From contig OX439039.1 in NCBI GenBank assembly GCA_949317995.1, forward strand, positions 70,194,002 through 70,258,001: 64,000 bases of DNA, in the 5' to 3' direction. Positions 50,933 to 63,769 of the stretch are shown one piece after another. The position numbers were made by a program, and so were the translations under genes. The notes below the pieces were generated by a model. It was not told the DNA's origin. It did not search any database and was given only the letters and a program-made list of their open reading frames with translations. The DNA is from Acholoe squamosa. Taxonomy: Eukaryota > Annelida > Polychaeta > Phyllodocida > Polynoidae. Each line of letters opens with the position of its first letter. Positions within the stretch are counted from its first letter, which is position 1.

Positions 50933-51985
50933 GGAAGGCACAGCATTGCTGTGGTGATTTATTTGTTATGGTTAATGATCAGCTTTTTTATTTAATAATA
51001 CAATCAAGTTTGAAGAAGAAGCACAGCATAGCTATTAAAATACAAAAAATGTTTAAAAATAACACCGCTAAGTTGATGATATATGAAAGTAATGATGATA
51101 TTAATCATAGGTTGAATATATAACATTGTATTGTAAGAAAGAACAAAAGTGTTATAAATATTGAAAGGTGGTAAATATTCCCAAAACTTCCTCGGGTCCT
51201 AGACACTTATTCAGATTAATTAACCATGAGATGAGTTATTTTAGTGTGCCGACATGTTTCGGTCTTTGCAGACCTTTGTCAAGGCTAATTTATTTTGAAA
51301 GTATCAAACATGTGGTTAAAGTGTACATGGGAGCCTTTTCAGGCATTACCAAGTAATGGTTCCAAATGTCAACAAATGTGGTTATGACGATAACAGTCAA
51401 TATGATAAGATAGCTCCCAAAATTGGTGGCCTGAACATTTTTGTCAAAGGGCTCCCAAAACATGGGGGTAGGCCCTGAGAGTTTTAGCATCCTATCTTCA
51501 ACATTATTTATAAGTCACATGGTAGAGAAAAAAAGACCATGGAGGGTTGGCCCTAATGTGGGGATGTACCAAGATATGACCCATAAAGTGATGATAACCT
51601 AACAGGTAAATATAGGTATATGACTAGATTTGCTCAGTAGTTCAGTACTGTTATAAATATTTTTTTATTATTTATTATATAATCTTATATACTGGCTTTT
51701 CAAAAAGGAAACTGTCAAGAAAAAATTATCACACTATAGTGCATTATCATAAGAACTTGATATTCACATCAAAATTGAACTTCATAATCATTGCGAACAA
51801 TCGTATGGTCATTTTGGAACTCGTTTGCAGACATGAAGTGAATGGTAAGTGTAAAATGCTAAAGAAAGTAGAGCTTTTCACAAATGAAATTGTCAAGAAA
51901 AAAAAAGGAGGCATGTATTTGGTGGATTAAGGAAATCAGTTAAGCATGACATAGCCGGGGTAATGTATTTTGCCATGGTTAATGA
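50933..51985. other. Intergenic, nothing recognised
   Basis: AT-rich; the short open frames at 50929-51123 and 51739-51930 show no domain. Confidence 0.4.
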
Positions 51986-51989
51986 TAAT

Positions 51990-53459
51990 GCTTAAAGTGT
52001 GCATCAATGTAGCAGGTCACCCATAAAGGGTTAACTGTGCATCAATGCATCATGCCATCCATAAATGTTTAAGTGTGCATCAATGCATCATGCCATCCCT
52101 AAAAGGTTAAATGTGCATCATTGCATCATGCTATCCATAAAGGTTTAAGTATGCATTAATGCATCATGCTATCCCTAAAGGGTTAAGTGTGCATCAATGC
52201 ATCATGTAATCTATAAAGGGTTAAGTGTGCATCAATGTATCAGGCTATCCATAAAGGTTTCAGTGTGCATCAATGCATCATGCCATCCATAAAGGGTTAA
52301 GTGTGCATCAATTCATCATGCAATCTATAAAGGGTTAAGTGTGCATCAATACATCCCTAAAGGGGTAAGTGTGCACCAATGCATCATGTCATCCATAAAG
52401 GGTTAAGTGTACATCAATGCATCAGGCTATCCATAAAAGTCTAAGTATGCACCAATGTATCATGTCATCCATAAAGGTTTCAGTGTGCATCAATGCATCA
52501 TGCCATCCATAAAGGTTTCAGTGTGCATCAATGCATCATGCCATCCATAAAGGGTTAAGTGTGCATCAATGCATCATGCCATCCATAAAGGTTTCAGTGT
52601 GCATCAATGCATCATGCCATCCATAAAGGGTGAAGTGTGCATCAATGCATCATGTCATCCATAAAGGGTTAAGTGTGCATCAATGCATCATGCCATCCAT
52701 AAAGGGTTAAGTGTGCATCAATGCATCATGCCATCCATAAAAGGTTAAGTGTGCATCATTGCATCATGCTATCCATAAAGGTTTAAGTATGCATCATGCT
52801 ATCCCTAAAGGGTTAAGTGTGCATCAATGCATCATGCAATCTATAAAGGGTTAAGTGTGCATCAATGCATCATGCCATCCATAAAGGGTTAGGTGTGCAT
52901 CAATGTATCATGCTATCCATAAAGGGTTAAGTGTGCATCAATGCATCATGCAATCTATAAAGGGTTACGTGTGCATCAATACATCCCTAAAGGGTTAAGT
53001 GTGCACCAATGCATCATGTCATCCATAAGGTTTAAGTGTGCATCAATGCATCAGGCTATCCATAAAGGGTTAAGTGTGCATCAATGCATCATGCCATCCA
53101 TAAAGGGTTAAGTGTGCATCAATGCATCATGCAATCTATAAAGGGTTTAGTGTGCATCAATGTATCAGGCTATCCATAAAGGTTTCAGTGTGCATCAATG
53201 CATCATGCCATCCATAAAGGGTTAAGTGTGCAACAATGCATCATGCTATCTATAAAGGGTTAAGTGTGCATCAATGCATCAGGCTATCCATAAAGGTCTA
53301 AGTGTGCACAAATGTATCATGTCATCCATAAAGGGTTAAGTGTGCATCAATGCATCATGCCATCCATAAAAGGTTAAGTGTGCATCAATGCATCATGCCA
53401 TCCATAAAGGTTTAAATGTGCATCAATTCATCATGCCACCCATAAAGGGTTAAGTGTGC
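51990..53459. repeat. 38-bp satellite, about 38 units
   Basis: Monomer GGTTAAGTGTGCATCAATGC + ATCATGCCATCCATAAAG. Variants include CAATCTATAAAG and AGGCTATCC, and blocks of several variant units recur together (for example around 52180-52330 and 52800-52990), suggesting higher-order duplication. Within the monomer ATGCAT-centred GCATCAATGCATCATGC is partly self-complementary. Confidence 0.92.
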
Positions 53460-53880
53460 TTTTTTGAAGATGTTCGTCTTGATGCTTCAATGAAGAGCTG
53501 GCGAGACATCATGATGTGCATCATGACCCCCTTAAATAGCTAATTGGGGCCATGTGCAATGTATCATGATGCACCAATGCAGTGGTAACGATTCTACTCA
53601 CCAGCACTGTTTTAGTGCATCATGATGCCCTTAAATAGCTAACTGAGGCCCTGCACAATGTATCATGATGCACCAATGCAGTGGTAATGATTCTACTCAC
53701 CAGCACTGTTTTAGTGCATCACTGCACAGCCTAGAGGCTATAATCATCTACTTGTCAGTGTGTTTGGAGTGCTTGGGACAGATTGTTATGGTGTATAGGG
53801 ACTGCACAGCCTAAAGGCTATAATCATCTACCTGTCCACAAGTTTGGAGTGTTTGTGACAGATTGCTATGGTGTACACAG
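53460..53880. repeat. Two successive tandem duplications (~106 bp and ~88 bp)
   Basis: The first unit contains CCCTTAAATAGCTAA, AATGTATCATGATGCACC and CACCAGCACTGTTTTAGTGC twice (about 53513-53720). The second contains CTGCACAGCCTA(G/A)AGGCTAT and GACAGATTG(T/C)TATGGTGTA twice (about 53710-53880). Confidence 0.7.
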
Positions 53881-54861
53881 GCATAAAGTAGGTAGGTCAA
53901 CCTGATTTCAATGGGAACTAAACATTACACCATGTGCTAGACGCTATGATTCATCTAGTAAGTCTATGCCCGTGGAGGTCTAGGATTTCAGTAGATGAGC
54001 TATTGGTCAAAATTTTGAACACATGGTGGCTGATGTAAAATGATTTATTTTATGAATAAAATAAATCAATAATAGATATGTTTGTAATTTTGCCTTGGAC
54101 GCAAAGACATTACCTTGAGCCAATACGATGCTGTTCCATTTCAATTTATTTAAATGGATGTTTTTCCATGCTAAATCTTTATCAATTCTCCTGATTCTTA
54201 TGCTTAAAAGAGTGCTGATTAAGAATATGCATGTTTCTACCTTATAAAATTTAATGGCAAGGCTGTGTATGGCTGATATTCAAAATGGCCAACAATAGAT
54301 TCAGATGTCACATTGAATTACATAAATGTGCAGTCTGGAAAGTATCTTGTGGGTCCTACCCCCTATAAATAAGCTTAGCAGAATACAGTGCTGCTTTTGT
54401 TTTGTTGCTAAGTGATGTAGTTGCCTAGCAACAGCAGCTTTGCATAGCAACCAAGCCTGAAAATATGCTCGAATGCTCATATCTGCATGGTTTCCTTTCA
54501 GCAACATACTCCTCTGATGTAAACTTGTATATAACTCTTCTGTGACTTCCATCATGGACTAGGACTATAGGTGATAAAAGGTTGCTAGGTAGTGTGGTGG
54601 CCTAGCAATAGCAGTTTTGCATAGCAACAATTTCTAGGTTTTAACCTGTAGGCATATACTATGGCTTGTGCATAGTCTCCCCTCAAGGACATAGTTCACT
54701 GATTTCAAATTACATATAGCTCCCTTGTACACATCACATAGTATGAACATAGGTAGAAATAATTGCTATGTCATGTGGTAGCCTAGCAACTGCAGCTTTA
54801 CATAGAACCCCATGTCCAAATCTATTCAGATAGCCACAGACAAGTGTATGGTCTCGCCTCA

Positions 54862-56774
54862 AGAACTTGTATGTATAGCTCCCCTGTCCACATCTCAGAA
54901 TAGAAGCACATATAACACATTGGATCATGTGCTTGATGTGAATCTACCTTTTAAAATCATCTAATTGACAGAGATCATATGATGAGATAATGGTAAAATA
55001 TTTGCCACATCCACACCCTGTGTTATTTTGTATATGCATATCCATGCATATGTATCTCAGATCATCCATGATTACACAGGATTGTAATTCCCAACAACTG
55101 TCCCCTCCTCCCTCCCTCCAATATCAAATTCCTGTATCCACTGTCATATCATCAAAATTTACCATTGCTGGTACTGATAACACACATTTAGAATACAGAA
55201 TATTAGCTCTCAGCCTCATAATGTACTGCATGCATAATTGATTATCTCAAAAGCCTTGGGCAGCCTACTTGTCTGAAAGTAGGTGCAAGGTGGAATTTGC
55301 ATTGACCTTAGGCACTGCTGGTTTAATTCATATATTGAGAAAATGAAAGAGAAGGATTGGAATACAATTGTACAATTCTCAGGATATTCTCTCATCTGTT
55401 ACCTCTTCAGAGCATCAGACCTAGTGTTATCCATCCTTACGTATCTCTGAACATTACATTCTGGTTCAACTTCTCTCATAGCAGTGTGATCCCAGCAGCT
55501 GGTGATTATGCTGCTGGACACTTCTGAGAAGGCATGTTGATCTGTTGCAGTTCATTATCCCCAACACATTTGGTGTAGTGAATTACTGATAATACTAGTG
55601 AAGGCCACTGGCACACAGACCTTGAGTATCTTCTACCATTCCACATCACTCACAGTGGACATGGTGGTGGATTGGTCTAGCTTATAGAAGAGGGAAGTGT
55701 CATTGATATTGTACAAATTACTCCTATCATATCTAGAAAGCAACTGAAGCTACTGTTGTGATTCTGTCACCATCACTATAATCTGCAGTCTCTCTCTCTC
55801 CATGGATCCTATGAATGGAGATAATCTTCCTGCCTTTGACAATTGATAGCCATCTTTTAAATTAACCCAGGGTTTGGACATTGAGATGCTCACCACAGTG
55901 CCATGTCATCTATTGCATCTTTTAAACAGCAATCACAGACTTGACCACTAACTCTGTAATTCATTTTTCAGGAAGGTTTAATTAATATGGGAGAGAAAGA
56001 AAGCATTGTATATTGAATGACTCTGATGATACATAACTGAAAATGGACAGAATACCTAATGGGGGGTTTATTACATGTGTGACCACTATCAATGACATCT
56101 GACATATAGGCACAAAGTGACAAGTAGCTATTAAGATCAAGCTAGCCATATTAGACAATAGGCTGGCAACCTGTCGTATATTGGAGAAATGATACAAGAT
56201 GCTACCAGTCAATCATCCCCTGTTTTCACCCTAACTCACAAGGTGCACCCTATCACCCCAATGCTTCACTGTCTCTCCTATACAGATATTTAAAATATAA
56301 AGTGTGATTGGAGATCCCATCTAGTGGTGTTTAAGTGAACTATTCAGGATCTGGGGGAAAATAACCCCCCCCCCCCATCTCTAACTTGAGCTGACATGAA
56401 GTAAAACATTCCATCTTGGGATTATGAATGCATGGGATAAATAAATGAATAACAACAAACCTCACATCATCCAAACACACATTTACTACCTTTTCTGGGA
56501 TGGATGATCTCTTAACCAAGCCAGACTCTTACTGATCACTTCAAAATCATAATACTGAAGGTTTACTTTAAAAAAATTATCTGTCATTTGAGGTCTGTTC
56601 AATGATCCTAGCACTCATCATCCCCAGCAAGGGTAAGTAAGCCTGTAGTTCCTATCCAGATCTCTATTCTATTTGAGCAATGGTCTAGCATAATCATGAG
56701 TATGCCCTTTACCATCAAGGTTCCCTCTCCTAACCTACACTACTATTAAGAACTGTATGTTGCAATACATCCCT
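54862..56774. other. Spacer of the large inverted repeat, no gene recognised
   Basis: About 1.9 kb of AT-rich single-copy-looking sequence. I found no transposase, no long open frame and no terminal signature; the longest open frames (under 85 codons) lack recognisable domains. Confidence 0.5.
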
Positions 56775-57517
56775 GAGGCGAGACCATACACTTATCTGTG
56801 ACTACCTGCATAGATTTAAACATGGGGTTCTATGTAAGGTTGCAGTTGCTAGGCAACCACATGACATAGCAATCATTTCGACCTATGTTCATATGTGATG
56901 TGCACAAGGGAGTTATATGCAATTTGAAATCAGTAAAGTATGTCCTTGAGGGGAGACTATGCACAAGCCATAGTATATGCCTACATGAATCTAGAAATTG
57001 TTGCTATGCAAAACTGCTATTGCTAGGCTACCACACAACCTTTTATCACCTATAGTCCTAGTCTATGATGGAAGTCACAGAAGAGTTATATACAAGTTTA
57101 CATTAGAGGAATATGTTGCTGAAAGGAAACCATGCAGATATGAGCATTCAAGCACATTTTCAGGCTTGGTTGCTATGTAAAGCTGCTGTTGCTAGGCAGC
57201 CAAATCACCTAGCAACAAAACAAAAGCAGCCCTGTATTCTACTAAGCTGATTTATAGGGGACAGGACCCACAAGATACTTTCTAGACTGCTCATTAATGT
57301 AATTCAAAGTGACATCTGAATCTATTGTCGGCCATTTTGAATTTCAGCCATACACAGCCTCGTCATTAAATTTTATGAAGTAGAAACATGCATATTCTTA
57401 ATCAGAACTCTTTTTAGCATAGGAATCAGGAGAATTGATAAAGATTAAGCATGAAAAAAACATCTATTTACACAAAGAGGGAGATTATTGAAATGGAACA
57501 GCAGTGTATTGGCTCAA

Positions 57518-57694
57518 TGATTGATTGATTTGTGTTTTACAGCACTTTAGCGGCACTAAGTGGCTATCCCGTGCTTCACAGGTTGATAATTTAACAGAGG
57601 AATGTGTCAGTGCCCGCGCATATGTGCACCACACACATCCTGAGGGGATAGGAAAGAGGAGAAATAGACCCTTTTAAGTGGGCTAGGGAAGCCC
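57518..57694 (-). mobile_element. SINE, tail-B type, 13-bp perfect TSD, inside the right inverted-repeat arm
   Basis: TGTATTGGCTCAA at 57505-57517 and 57695-57707. The left arm (near 54110-54122) has a single related TTGAGCCAATAC, the empty site, so insertion came after the inverted duplication. Confidence 0.9.
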
Positions 57695-57734
57695 TGTATT
57701 GGCTCAAGGTAGTGTCTTTGCATCCAAGGCAATA

Positions 57735-58172
57735 ATGTGTGTCATAGTCATCAAGGATTTCTGCAGAATGTCTCATATAACTCAGTAAGGTTTGGCCTAC
57801 AAAAATCATATCAGATATTGTGCTTAGATGGGGATAAGGGCAAGTTTTATACATGTATCTGGAGCGCATTTAAGATTTTCAGTAAAATAAAAGGAACATT
57901 GTAATTTCAATCTTCCGTCTTCCCGACTGTCTGGTACACTCAAATCTTAACATAAAAACATGTATTAGGGCTTAATAAAAAGCTTATTATGTCTTCTTTC
58001 AAACAAGACCAATAGCTTTAGGATCCAGACAAGGTAAGATAGTCTTAGAGCTTGGGGATTGAGCATACCCCTTGAATAACATGGTACCAAATTTGACCCA
58101 AAAGTGGTCTGAACCCACACATGGATAATGAGCCAAAACCGGTAGTGCATCCCAAGATAATCAATGTTAACA
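57735..58172. other. Intergenic, nothing recognised
   Basis: No coding or repeat homology identified before the truncated retrotransposon begins. Confidence 0.4.
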
Positions 58173-60895
58173 TCATGAATCTTGTTCAGGGGACCCTAAG
58201 GATCGAAAAAATACCCGTCGCATTGGGATGTGCGGGGGGTGCATGGTGGGCCCTATCAGCCCCTGGCCTACTTGCCTTTTTGCTGTGAGGCAAGTGTGGC
58301 AGGTGGAAACATATTTGGTTGTGTCTGCTAGCATAGACTTCCAATATACCCTAGGTCGGAGTGCTGACATCATCCTACTTGAGCCAAGATGGCCACCAGT
58401 AGGTGAGTCATGAAAATACTGTAGTGTACTTGTTACCCATTGCTGTGGTATAACAATTTGAAGTACAGTATTGGTTTTTCTCCAATTTATGGGGCATATA
58501 TGGACTAATGTACCATTTACCAAGGTGTATGTCTGGCCTTGGTTGATGATTCTATTTCCTTGTGCTTTTGGTGCAGGCAAGGTCCCATCCTCAAGATATT
58601 GTATGAGGGGTAATAGTTCCTTGTCCTTCCTTTGTTCTAAGCCAAGGTTTGTACCTGAGATAGATGTGTCCGGAATCTGATCCAGCAATTGATTTATATC
58701 TAGCACATGTTGTTTTATTCTGTCTCTTTCTTTCTCTTTTTCATCAACTCTTGGCCTATCTTGTGCCTTTAATTGGGGTGTGTCACTCTTGTTTTGGTGT
58801 GTAGGCTCCTTTGGACGGCCTATTCTCGCCTTGGTGGGAGTGGCAACCTTTTTCTTTAAAGGCACATTTTGCTTATTGTCAATTTTCTGTCTCTCAGAGT
58901 TCTTTGATTTATTAGATGCAGTGTCCTTTGTGACATTTTTCCTGGCAGGTGGGGTTTTGGTAGGTTTGTTTTCTGTGACCTTTTTCTCATTTAGAATAGT
59001 TTGTGATTGTGTGGGGGGCTTTGGTATGCCCTCCTGAATCATTTCTCTAGTCTTTGAGCGTGTGGTCATAGGACACAAATGGTTTGATGTCTCCTCTCCC
59101 TGCATTGGTTCAAAGAATCTGACTGTTTTGGAAGTTGCTTGAGTAATAGCATATACTGTGTCTTCTGAATCTTCATCATCTGAGTCAGGTGGGGTGAAGG
59201 GTGGCTCCTTAGGAGTTGCCTTGAGCATCTGATTGAGTGATGAGAATTCAATTGGCTCGAAGTCATTGTCTGGAATGAGTTGTGAGTATTCTCTCTCACA
59301 ATGGCAAAACACATAGTGTGTAGATTGTTTCAAGATACCCTTAATGGGTGTCTCTTGTCTTTCAATGGTGTTGGGTGGATCATCCCTTTTGAATGGTACT
59401 TTCTTTGTTATTTTTGCAAACTTGGTTCTACTGGCTGCTCTAACTCTCCTTGGTGGGGGTGGAGGGTTAGTCATGGGTCCAAAATCTGGGTATTCTTTTC
59501 TAGACATAGCATCTGGTGGTGTGTTATCATCACCCTTCACATGTTGAATGGTGAATGAGAATTGTTGTATGTCTAGAGCCCATCTGGCCCATCTATGTGT
59601 GAGTCCTGTGTTGGTTAATAGTGGAATTAGGGTTGCATGGTCTGTGTATAATTGGAAGTGTCTAGTTTCTAGGTAGTGTCTGAAGTGTAATACTCCATAC
59701 ACAACTCCCAGTAGTTCTCTCTCTGTGGTATTGTAATTTCTCTCATGTTTGGAGAGGGTTCTACCTGCAAAGGGTACTGGTCTGAGCACTCCTTCATTAT
59801 CTCTCTGTGAGAGTTCAGCTCCTAAACTCACATTGGAAGCACCAGTTGCCAAACTGAACTCCTTCTCATAGTTTGGATATCTGAGAAGAGCATTAGTAGA
59901 GAGGGCTTTGAAAGCATTATCTGCATCCTCTGTCCAGACGAATGCTTTGATATGTGTTTGTAGATCGTACAATGGTCTAGCAATTTGGGCATAATCTTTG
60001 ATAAACTTCTTGAAGTATTGGCATAGTCCTGTGAAAGATCTGACATTTTTGACTGATTTTGGTGTTTGGAAAGTTTTGATTGATTCCACCTTTGTGGGGG
60101 ATGGTTGTAGTCCCATGGGTGTGACTCTCATTCCCAAGAAGTCTATTCTGTCTATGAAGTATTCACATTTTGATTTCTTCAATTTGAGTTTACCAACTCT
60201 TAAGCTGTTGAAAACATCTTCCAGGTCATGGAAGTGTTGTTCGATTGATGGTGATAATACCAATATGTCATCTAGGTATGGTAGGGCACATTTTTATTTG
60301 AGTTTGTTCAGAATCAATGTTACTAGATGGCAGAATCCCAACAGGGGCCGTAGCAAGTCCCATCGGCATCCTTTGGTAGACATATTTTTTGTCATTTGCT
60401 ATGAATGCGGTTTTGTGCTGGTCCTCCTCTCTTATAGGAATTTGAAAAAATCCCTGTTGGGCATCTAGCTTACTGAATACTCTTGGTCTGAGTGACCCTA
60501 TCATGTCTAGAGTGTCATCGGCCCGGGGTGTAGATAAGGCTTGATTATTGTATTCTGGTTCAGATGAAGAAAATCTGTTATGAGCCTATGGCCTTCCGAT
60601 GCTTTTTGTACTGGGCCCAGGGGCCCTCAGCACATTTTCTAAGAATCCCCTGTTTTACTAACCTTTCACATTCTTCCCCTATTGCGGCTTGTTTTTCTGG
60701 TGTTTGTCTATACGGTAGGAAATGACATGGTACTGCTTCAGGTTTTACATGTATAGAGTGGGTATACAGGTGTGTAGCACCAATGTCTCCATCTTTTCCT
60801 ACAAATATATCATCATATTTGGTCAGCAGTGATTCTAACCTATCATGCTGATCTTTTGATGTGAGCACAGATTTTGGTGGAACATTCTCTTCCAA
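58173..60895 (-). pseudogene. pol of family 2: RT, RNase H, long linker, start of integrase
   Basis: RT N-terminus (YDDIFVGKDGDIG, PYRQTPEKQAA; 60895-60578) is broken after GPWA. RT middle (FSKLDAQQGFFQIPI, YQRMPMGLATAP) is in another frame (60504-60268). YLDD is at about 60275 and the frame then stays open 696 codons: thumb, RNase H in which the first catalytic Asp is Gly (SLATGASN, codon 59841-59843), retained TTERE and LYTDHA, then about 280 low-complexity Lys/Pro/Thr-rich residues with AT-hook-like RIGRPK. Last is the integrase N-terminus with H...H (HDSPTGGH) and CHTC. Confidence 0.87.
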
Positions 60896-60952
60896 TTCTG
60901 GCTCGAGGTCATGTGCCTCACTATGTATAGCTGCTATTTCAGAGAGTCTGAT

Positions 60953-61784
60953 TTAGTTAGGTTCAGGGTCAGCATATGTAGACTCACAGTCTGAGTCTGT
61001 GTCACTGAATGGAGGTTCATCCTCAGGCCGTATGGCTGAGATGGATTGATCAGTGTGTGGGGTAGTGTCTGACACATGTTGGGGTTTTTCTAAATCAGAT
61101 TCTTTGACTTCCTGAAATAGAGCTATGATGGCACCCTTTTTGATTTTATGTGGGCGCCTGCTGGTGTTGAGTAACACTAGCGGATGTTTGTTATTTTCCC
61201 TGGGGGTTACTGCTGCCCTTTGAACTAGATATGGGGCATTGTTATTTCTCTGGAGGTTATCTACTACTCCAGTTTTGCCTTGAAGTGATTGAGTAGATGT
61301 GATTTTACCCAATACTGCAAGTTCAGAGAATGGAGGGATGGTAAAATCCCTCACTGCCCTAATGGGTTTGAGAATTTGTTCAGGATCAACATTGAATTCA
61401 ATTTGGGATTTTGTAGTGCTTAAGAAATCTGTGCCAAGAACAATGGGCTGTGTGAGGTTGGGAATTACAGCAAACTGGTATTGGAATCTAACCTTGGATT
61501 CTAAAATTCAGCATAGCTGAATGTCTAACATGACACACTGATCCATCTGCCAAATGGATGTTGATTTTTGACTTCCTTAGTTGGATATGGAATCTCTTTT
61601 GGAAATCCATGAGGAATGCTTGTCTGACACAGGTGATAGTGGCACCTGTATCAACCAAACATTGTACATCTGAAACATCATAAAGATTTGCATTGATACA
61701 GCCATTTTGACGAAGTACAATAGAAAGCTTGGTACTCTCACCTGTATCCTTTGATGATGAATCTGGTGGGGTGATGTGTATCAC
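60953..61784 (-). pseudogene. Protease region of family-2 pol
   Basis: CLVDTGATITCV (protease active-site Asp-Thr-Gly) at about 61660, then a one-base frame change near 61490, after which the homologous frame gives VLGTDFL, typical of the protease C-terminus. The following acidic segment (SDTDSDCESTYADPEPN) ends at 60953. Confidence 0.8.
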
Positions 61785-61949
61785 TGATGGACGTCTCTGT
61801 CTGTTAGATGGTAGATTGGCACTAGCAATTGTCTCTGGTCGAATGTTTGTTAATCCTGAGTGGTTTTTTGAATTTGGGGTGTCAGAGTGTACTGGCCCAT
61901 CGGCACTGTGATATCCTAGTTTTCCTGGTTCTGTGGGGTGGCTGTGACG

Positions 61950-63555
61950 TTTGCCACCAGAAGTTTGGAGATTTGATCCATCACATGAGTTGGTATGTGG
62001 GGGTTACTCTGCTGGTTTCCCTGGTAACCTCTTGTGTTGGATTTGTTATTCTCCTGATGTGAGTTGGAACCCTGGTTATATTGACCAGAGTTGCTGTAGT
62101 GACCAGAGTTGTTGGAACCCTGGTTGTTGTAGGATCCAGAGTTGTTGGATCCCTGGTTGTTGTAGGAACCAGAGTTGCTGGGTCCCTGGTTGTTGTAGGA
62201 ACCATTGTTGTTGTAGGATCCACTGTTCTAGTTCCTATGTGGACTATGGCTCCTGCTGTTGGATCCTTGGTTGTATGATCTGTCATTACTTGGAGTTCTA
62301 TCTCTCTTATCACTGTGTGAAGAGTTACCACTGTTGGAGTTGGAGGAGTTGTTGTCCCTTTTACTGTTGTGTCCCCCCTAGTTGTTGTTGTTGCCCCCCC
62401 CCCCACCTCTATCTCTATTTGAGCGGTAGTTGGGGTCATAGTTATTTCCTCTATATCTGCCGGTGGGGTCTTTGGAGACAACCTTAGCTTCCTGTTGCCT
62501 TACATGGGCACTGGACATTAGGTTGACATCTTCTTCCACTGAACTTGTGGTGACTTCCTGGACCTTTCTCTGTGGGTTAGACTCCTCATCCCTTACTTTC
62601 CTAGATTTATCTTGGGTTTCAGCTTCTAAGGCTAGTTCTAAGGCTTGGTCAAAAGAGTCTAACTTCTTACTCTGAAGAGCTACAGAGATCCAGGGCCTCA
62701 TGCCTTGGGTAAATGTTCTGAGTAGGGTTTCATCTTTTAGGCATTACACACTTTTCTGAGATAGATTGCATAATCAGATACAGGTTCATCTATCTCTTGT
62801 GCACGGAGTGCAGTCCTGGAGATAATATTGTCTTGGGTAGCAAAATACTCCTTTAGTTCATGTACTACATTGGACCATGTCAACTTATCAGGTGTGGCAC
62901 TTTCCTTGAAGGTTTCAAACCAAGCCAATGCTTGCCCTTCAAGGTATTTAGGTAGATATGTCACCATAGTGTCACTCTCTGTTACTTTGTATTTGTCCTT
63001 CAAGTACTCTAGGAATTTGTGGTCAATAAATAGTGCTGTTGACATGAGTGGTAGTGGGTGAGAAAAAGTTTTGGGTTTGGTTACCTCATGTTGCCTGATC
63101 TTCCTGTTATCATTTTGTTGTCTGTCTAGGAGCCTGGTCATGTTGGACATCATGGAAATCATGACGTCATCTTCGGATCCAGAGGCAGATGGTGTGACGA
63201 TAGGTGTGGTGGAGGGTGTGGGAGGCTGGGAGGCTTGAGTTGATATCAGTTTCATGAGGTCTGCTATCTGTTGTTGCTGCTTATCTAGGGCCTTTCGCTG
63301 GTCCTCCATGGCCTTCCGCTGGTCCTCCATGGCCTTCTGCTGGTCCTCCATGGCCTTCTGCTGGGTGTCTATTGCCGCGTTTCTCTCTGCCAACTGTTGA
63401 CCGAGGATCCTCTCCCTTTCTTTTGAGGCAAGGGCCTGAGCATCATGTTGGGCCTTGTTTGCTTCTAGGGCAGTAACTGCATCTTGGATGTTCTTCTCAT
63501 AGGCCCTTATCTTCTCAGCTGCCTGATTGGGTTGAGGGCCTTCATCGGTGTCCAT
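61950..63555 (-). pseudogene. gag of family 2
   Basis: ATG at 63555. Residues 1-110 are coiled-coil with a repeated QKAMEDQ/RKAMEDQ heptad-like unit. Capsid-like region from HEVTKPKTFSHPLPL to YLRKVC with EGQALAWFETFKESATPDKLTW. A one-base shift near 62740 leads to MRPWISVALQSKKLDSFDQALELALEAE. The C-terminus is Asn/Gly/Ser/Gln-rich, repeating YNNQGSNNSG (62060-62230). No zinc knuckle is visible, which is unusual but may reflect decay. Confidence 0.8.
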
Positions 63556-63769
63556 GGTGGAGGTTGTGGGAGATGTGCTCTGGAGGAGTGGCTATGAGAA
63601 GACACAGGTGGTTTGTGGACATCACCTATGGCTTGGTAATGTTCCTGATGGCTGGTGCAAATGCATTGTATGGTGCATACACACCCTTTGAGGTGCGTAA
63701 GTGTCCTATAGGATATACAGATGTCCTATGATATATAAATACATCTGGACAAGTTGGTGACCCTCTAAT
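63556..63769. other. Upstream flank or leader of family 2, nothing recognised
   Basis: No TGG-starting primer site or LTR end could be assigned. ATATATAAATA at about 63733 is AT-rich only. Confidence 0.35.

Larger units (their letters stand above)
54093..57731. repeat. Large inverted repeat, ~0.77-kb arms, 1.9-kb spacer
   Basis: The left arm 54093-54861 is the inverse of 56775-57731 (the right arm is longer only because of a SINE at 57518-57694). Each arm holds three ~180-bp sub-units with a CCTAGCAA(C/T)(A/T)GCAG(C/T)TTTGCATAGCAAC type segment. GTTGCCTAGCAAC (54420-54432) and its inverse (56845-56857) match the RFX X-box consensus. The arms are clearly diverged by eye. It may be a fold-back transposon or an inverted segmental duplication. 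Confidence 0.8.
58173..63555 (-). mobile_element. Ty3/gypsy family-2 retrotransposon, decayed, truncated in integrase
   Basis: Minus-strand order gag (63555 to about 61950), protease (61784-61300), RT (60895-59960), RNase H (59950-59500), linker, integrase zinc-binding domain (to 58190). The DDE core, 3' end and 3' LTR are absent. Protein sequence is unlike family 1 in every domain. At least five frameshifts or deletions are present. No 5' LTR is recognised between 63556 and the edge. Confidence 0.88.

Noticed and set aside
51990..53459. Regular repeats resembling a CRISPR array
   Set aside because: Units are contiguous 38-bp monomers with no unique spacers, in an animal genome; it is a satellite.
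62060..62481. Plus-strand Cys-rich open frame (SCWNPGCCRNQSCW-type repeats) that might suggest a secreted Cys-rich peptide
   Set aside because: It is the antisense of the Asn/Gly/Ser-rich Gag tail of retrotransposon family 2; no signal peptide or gene structure.
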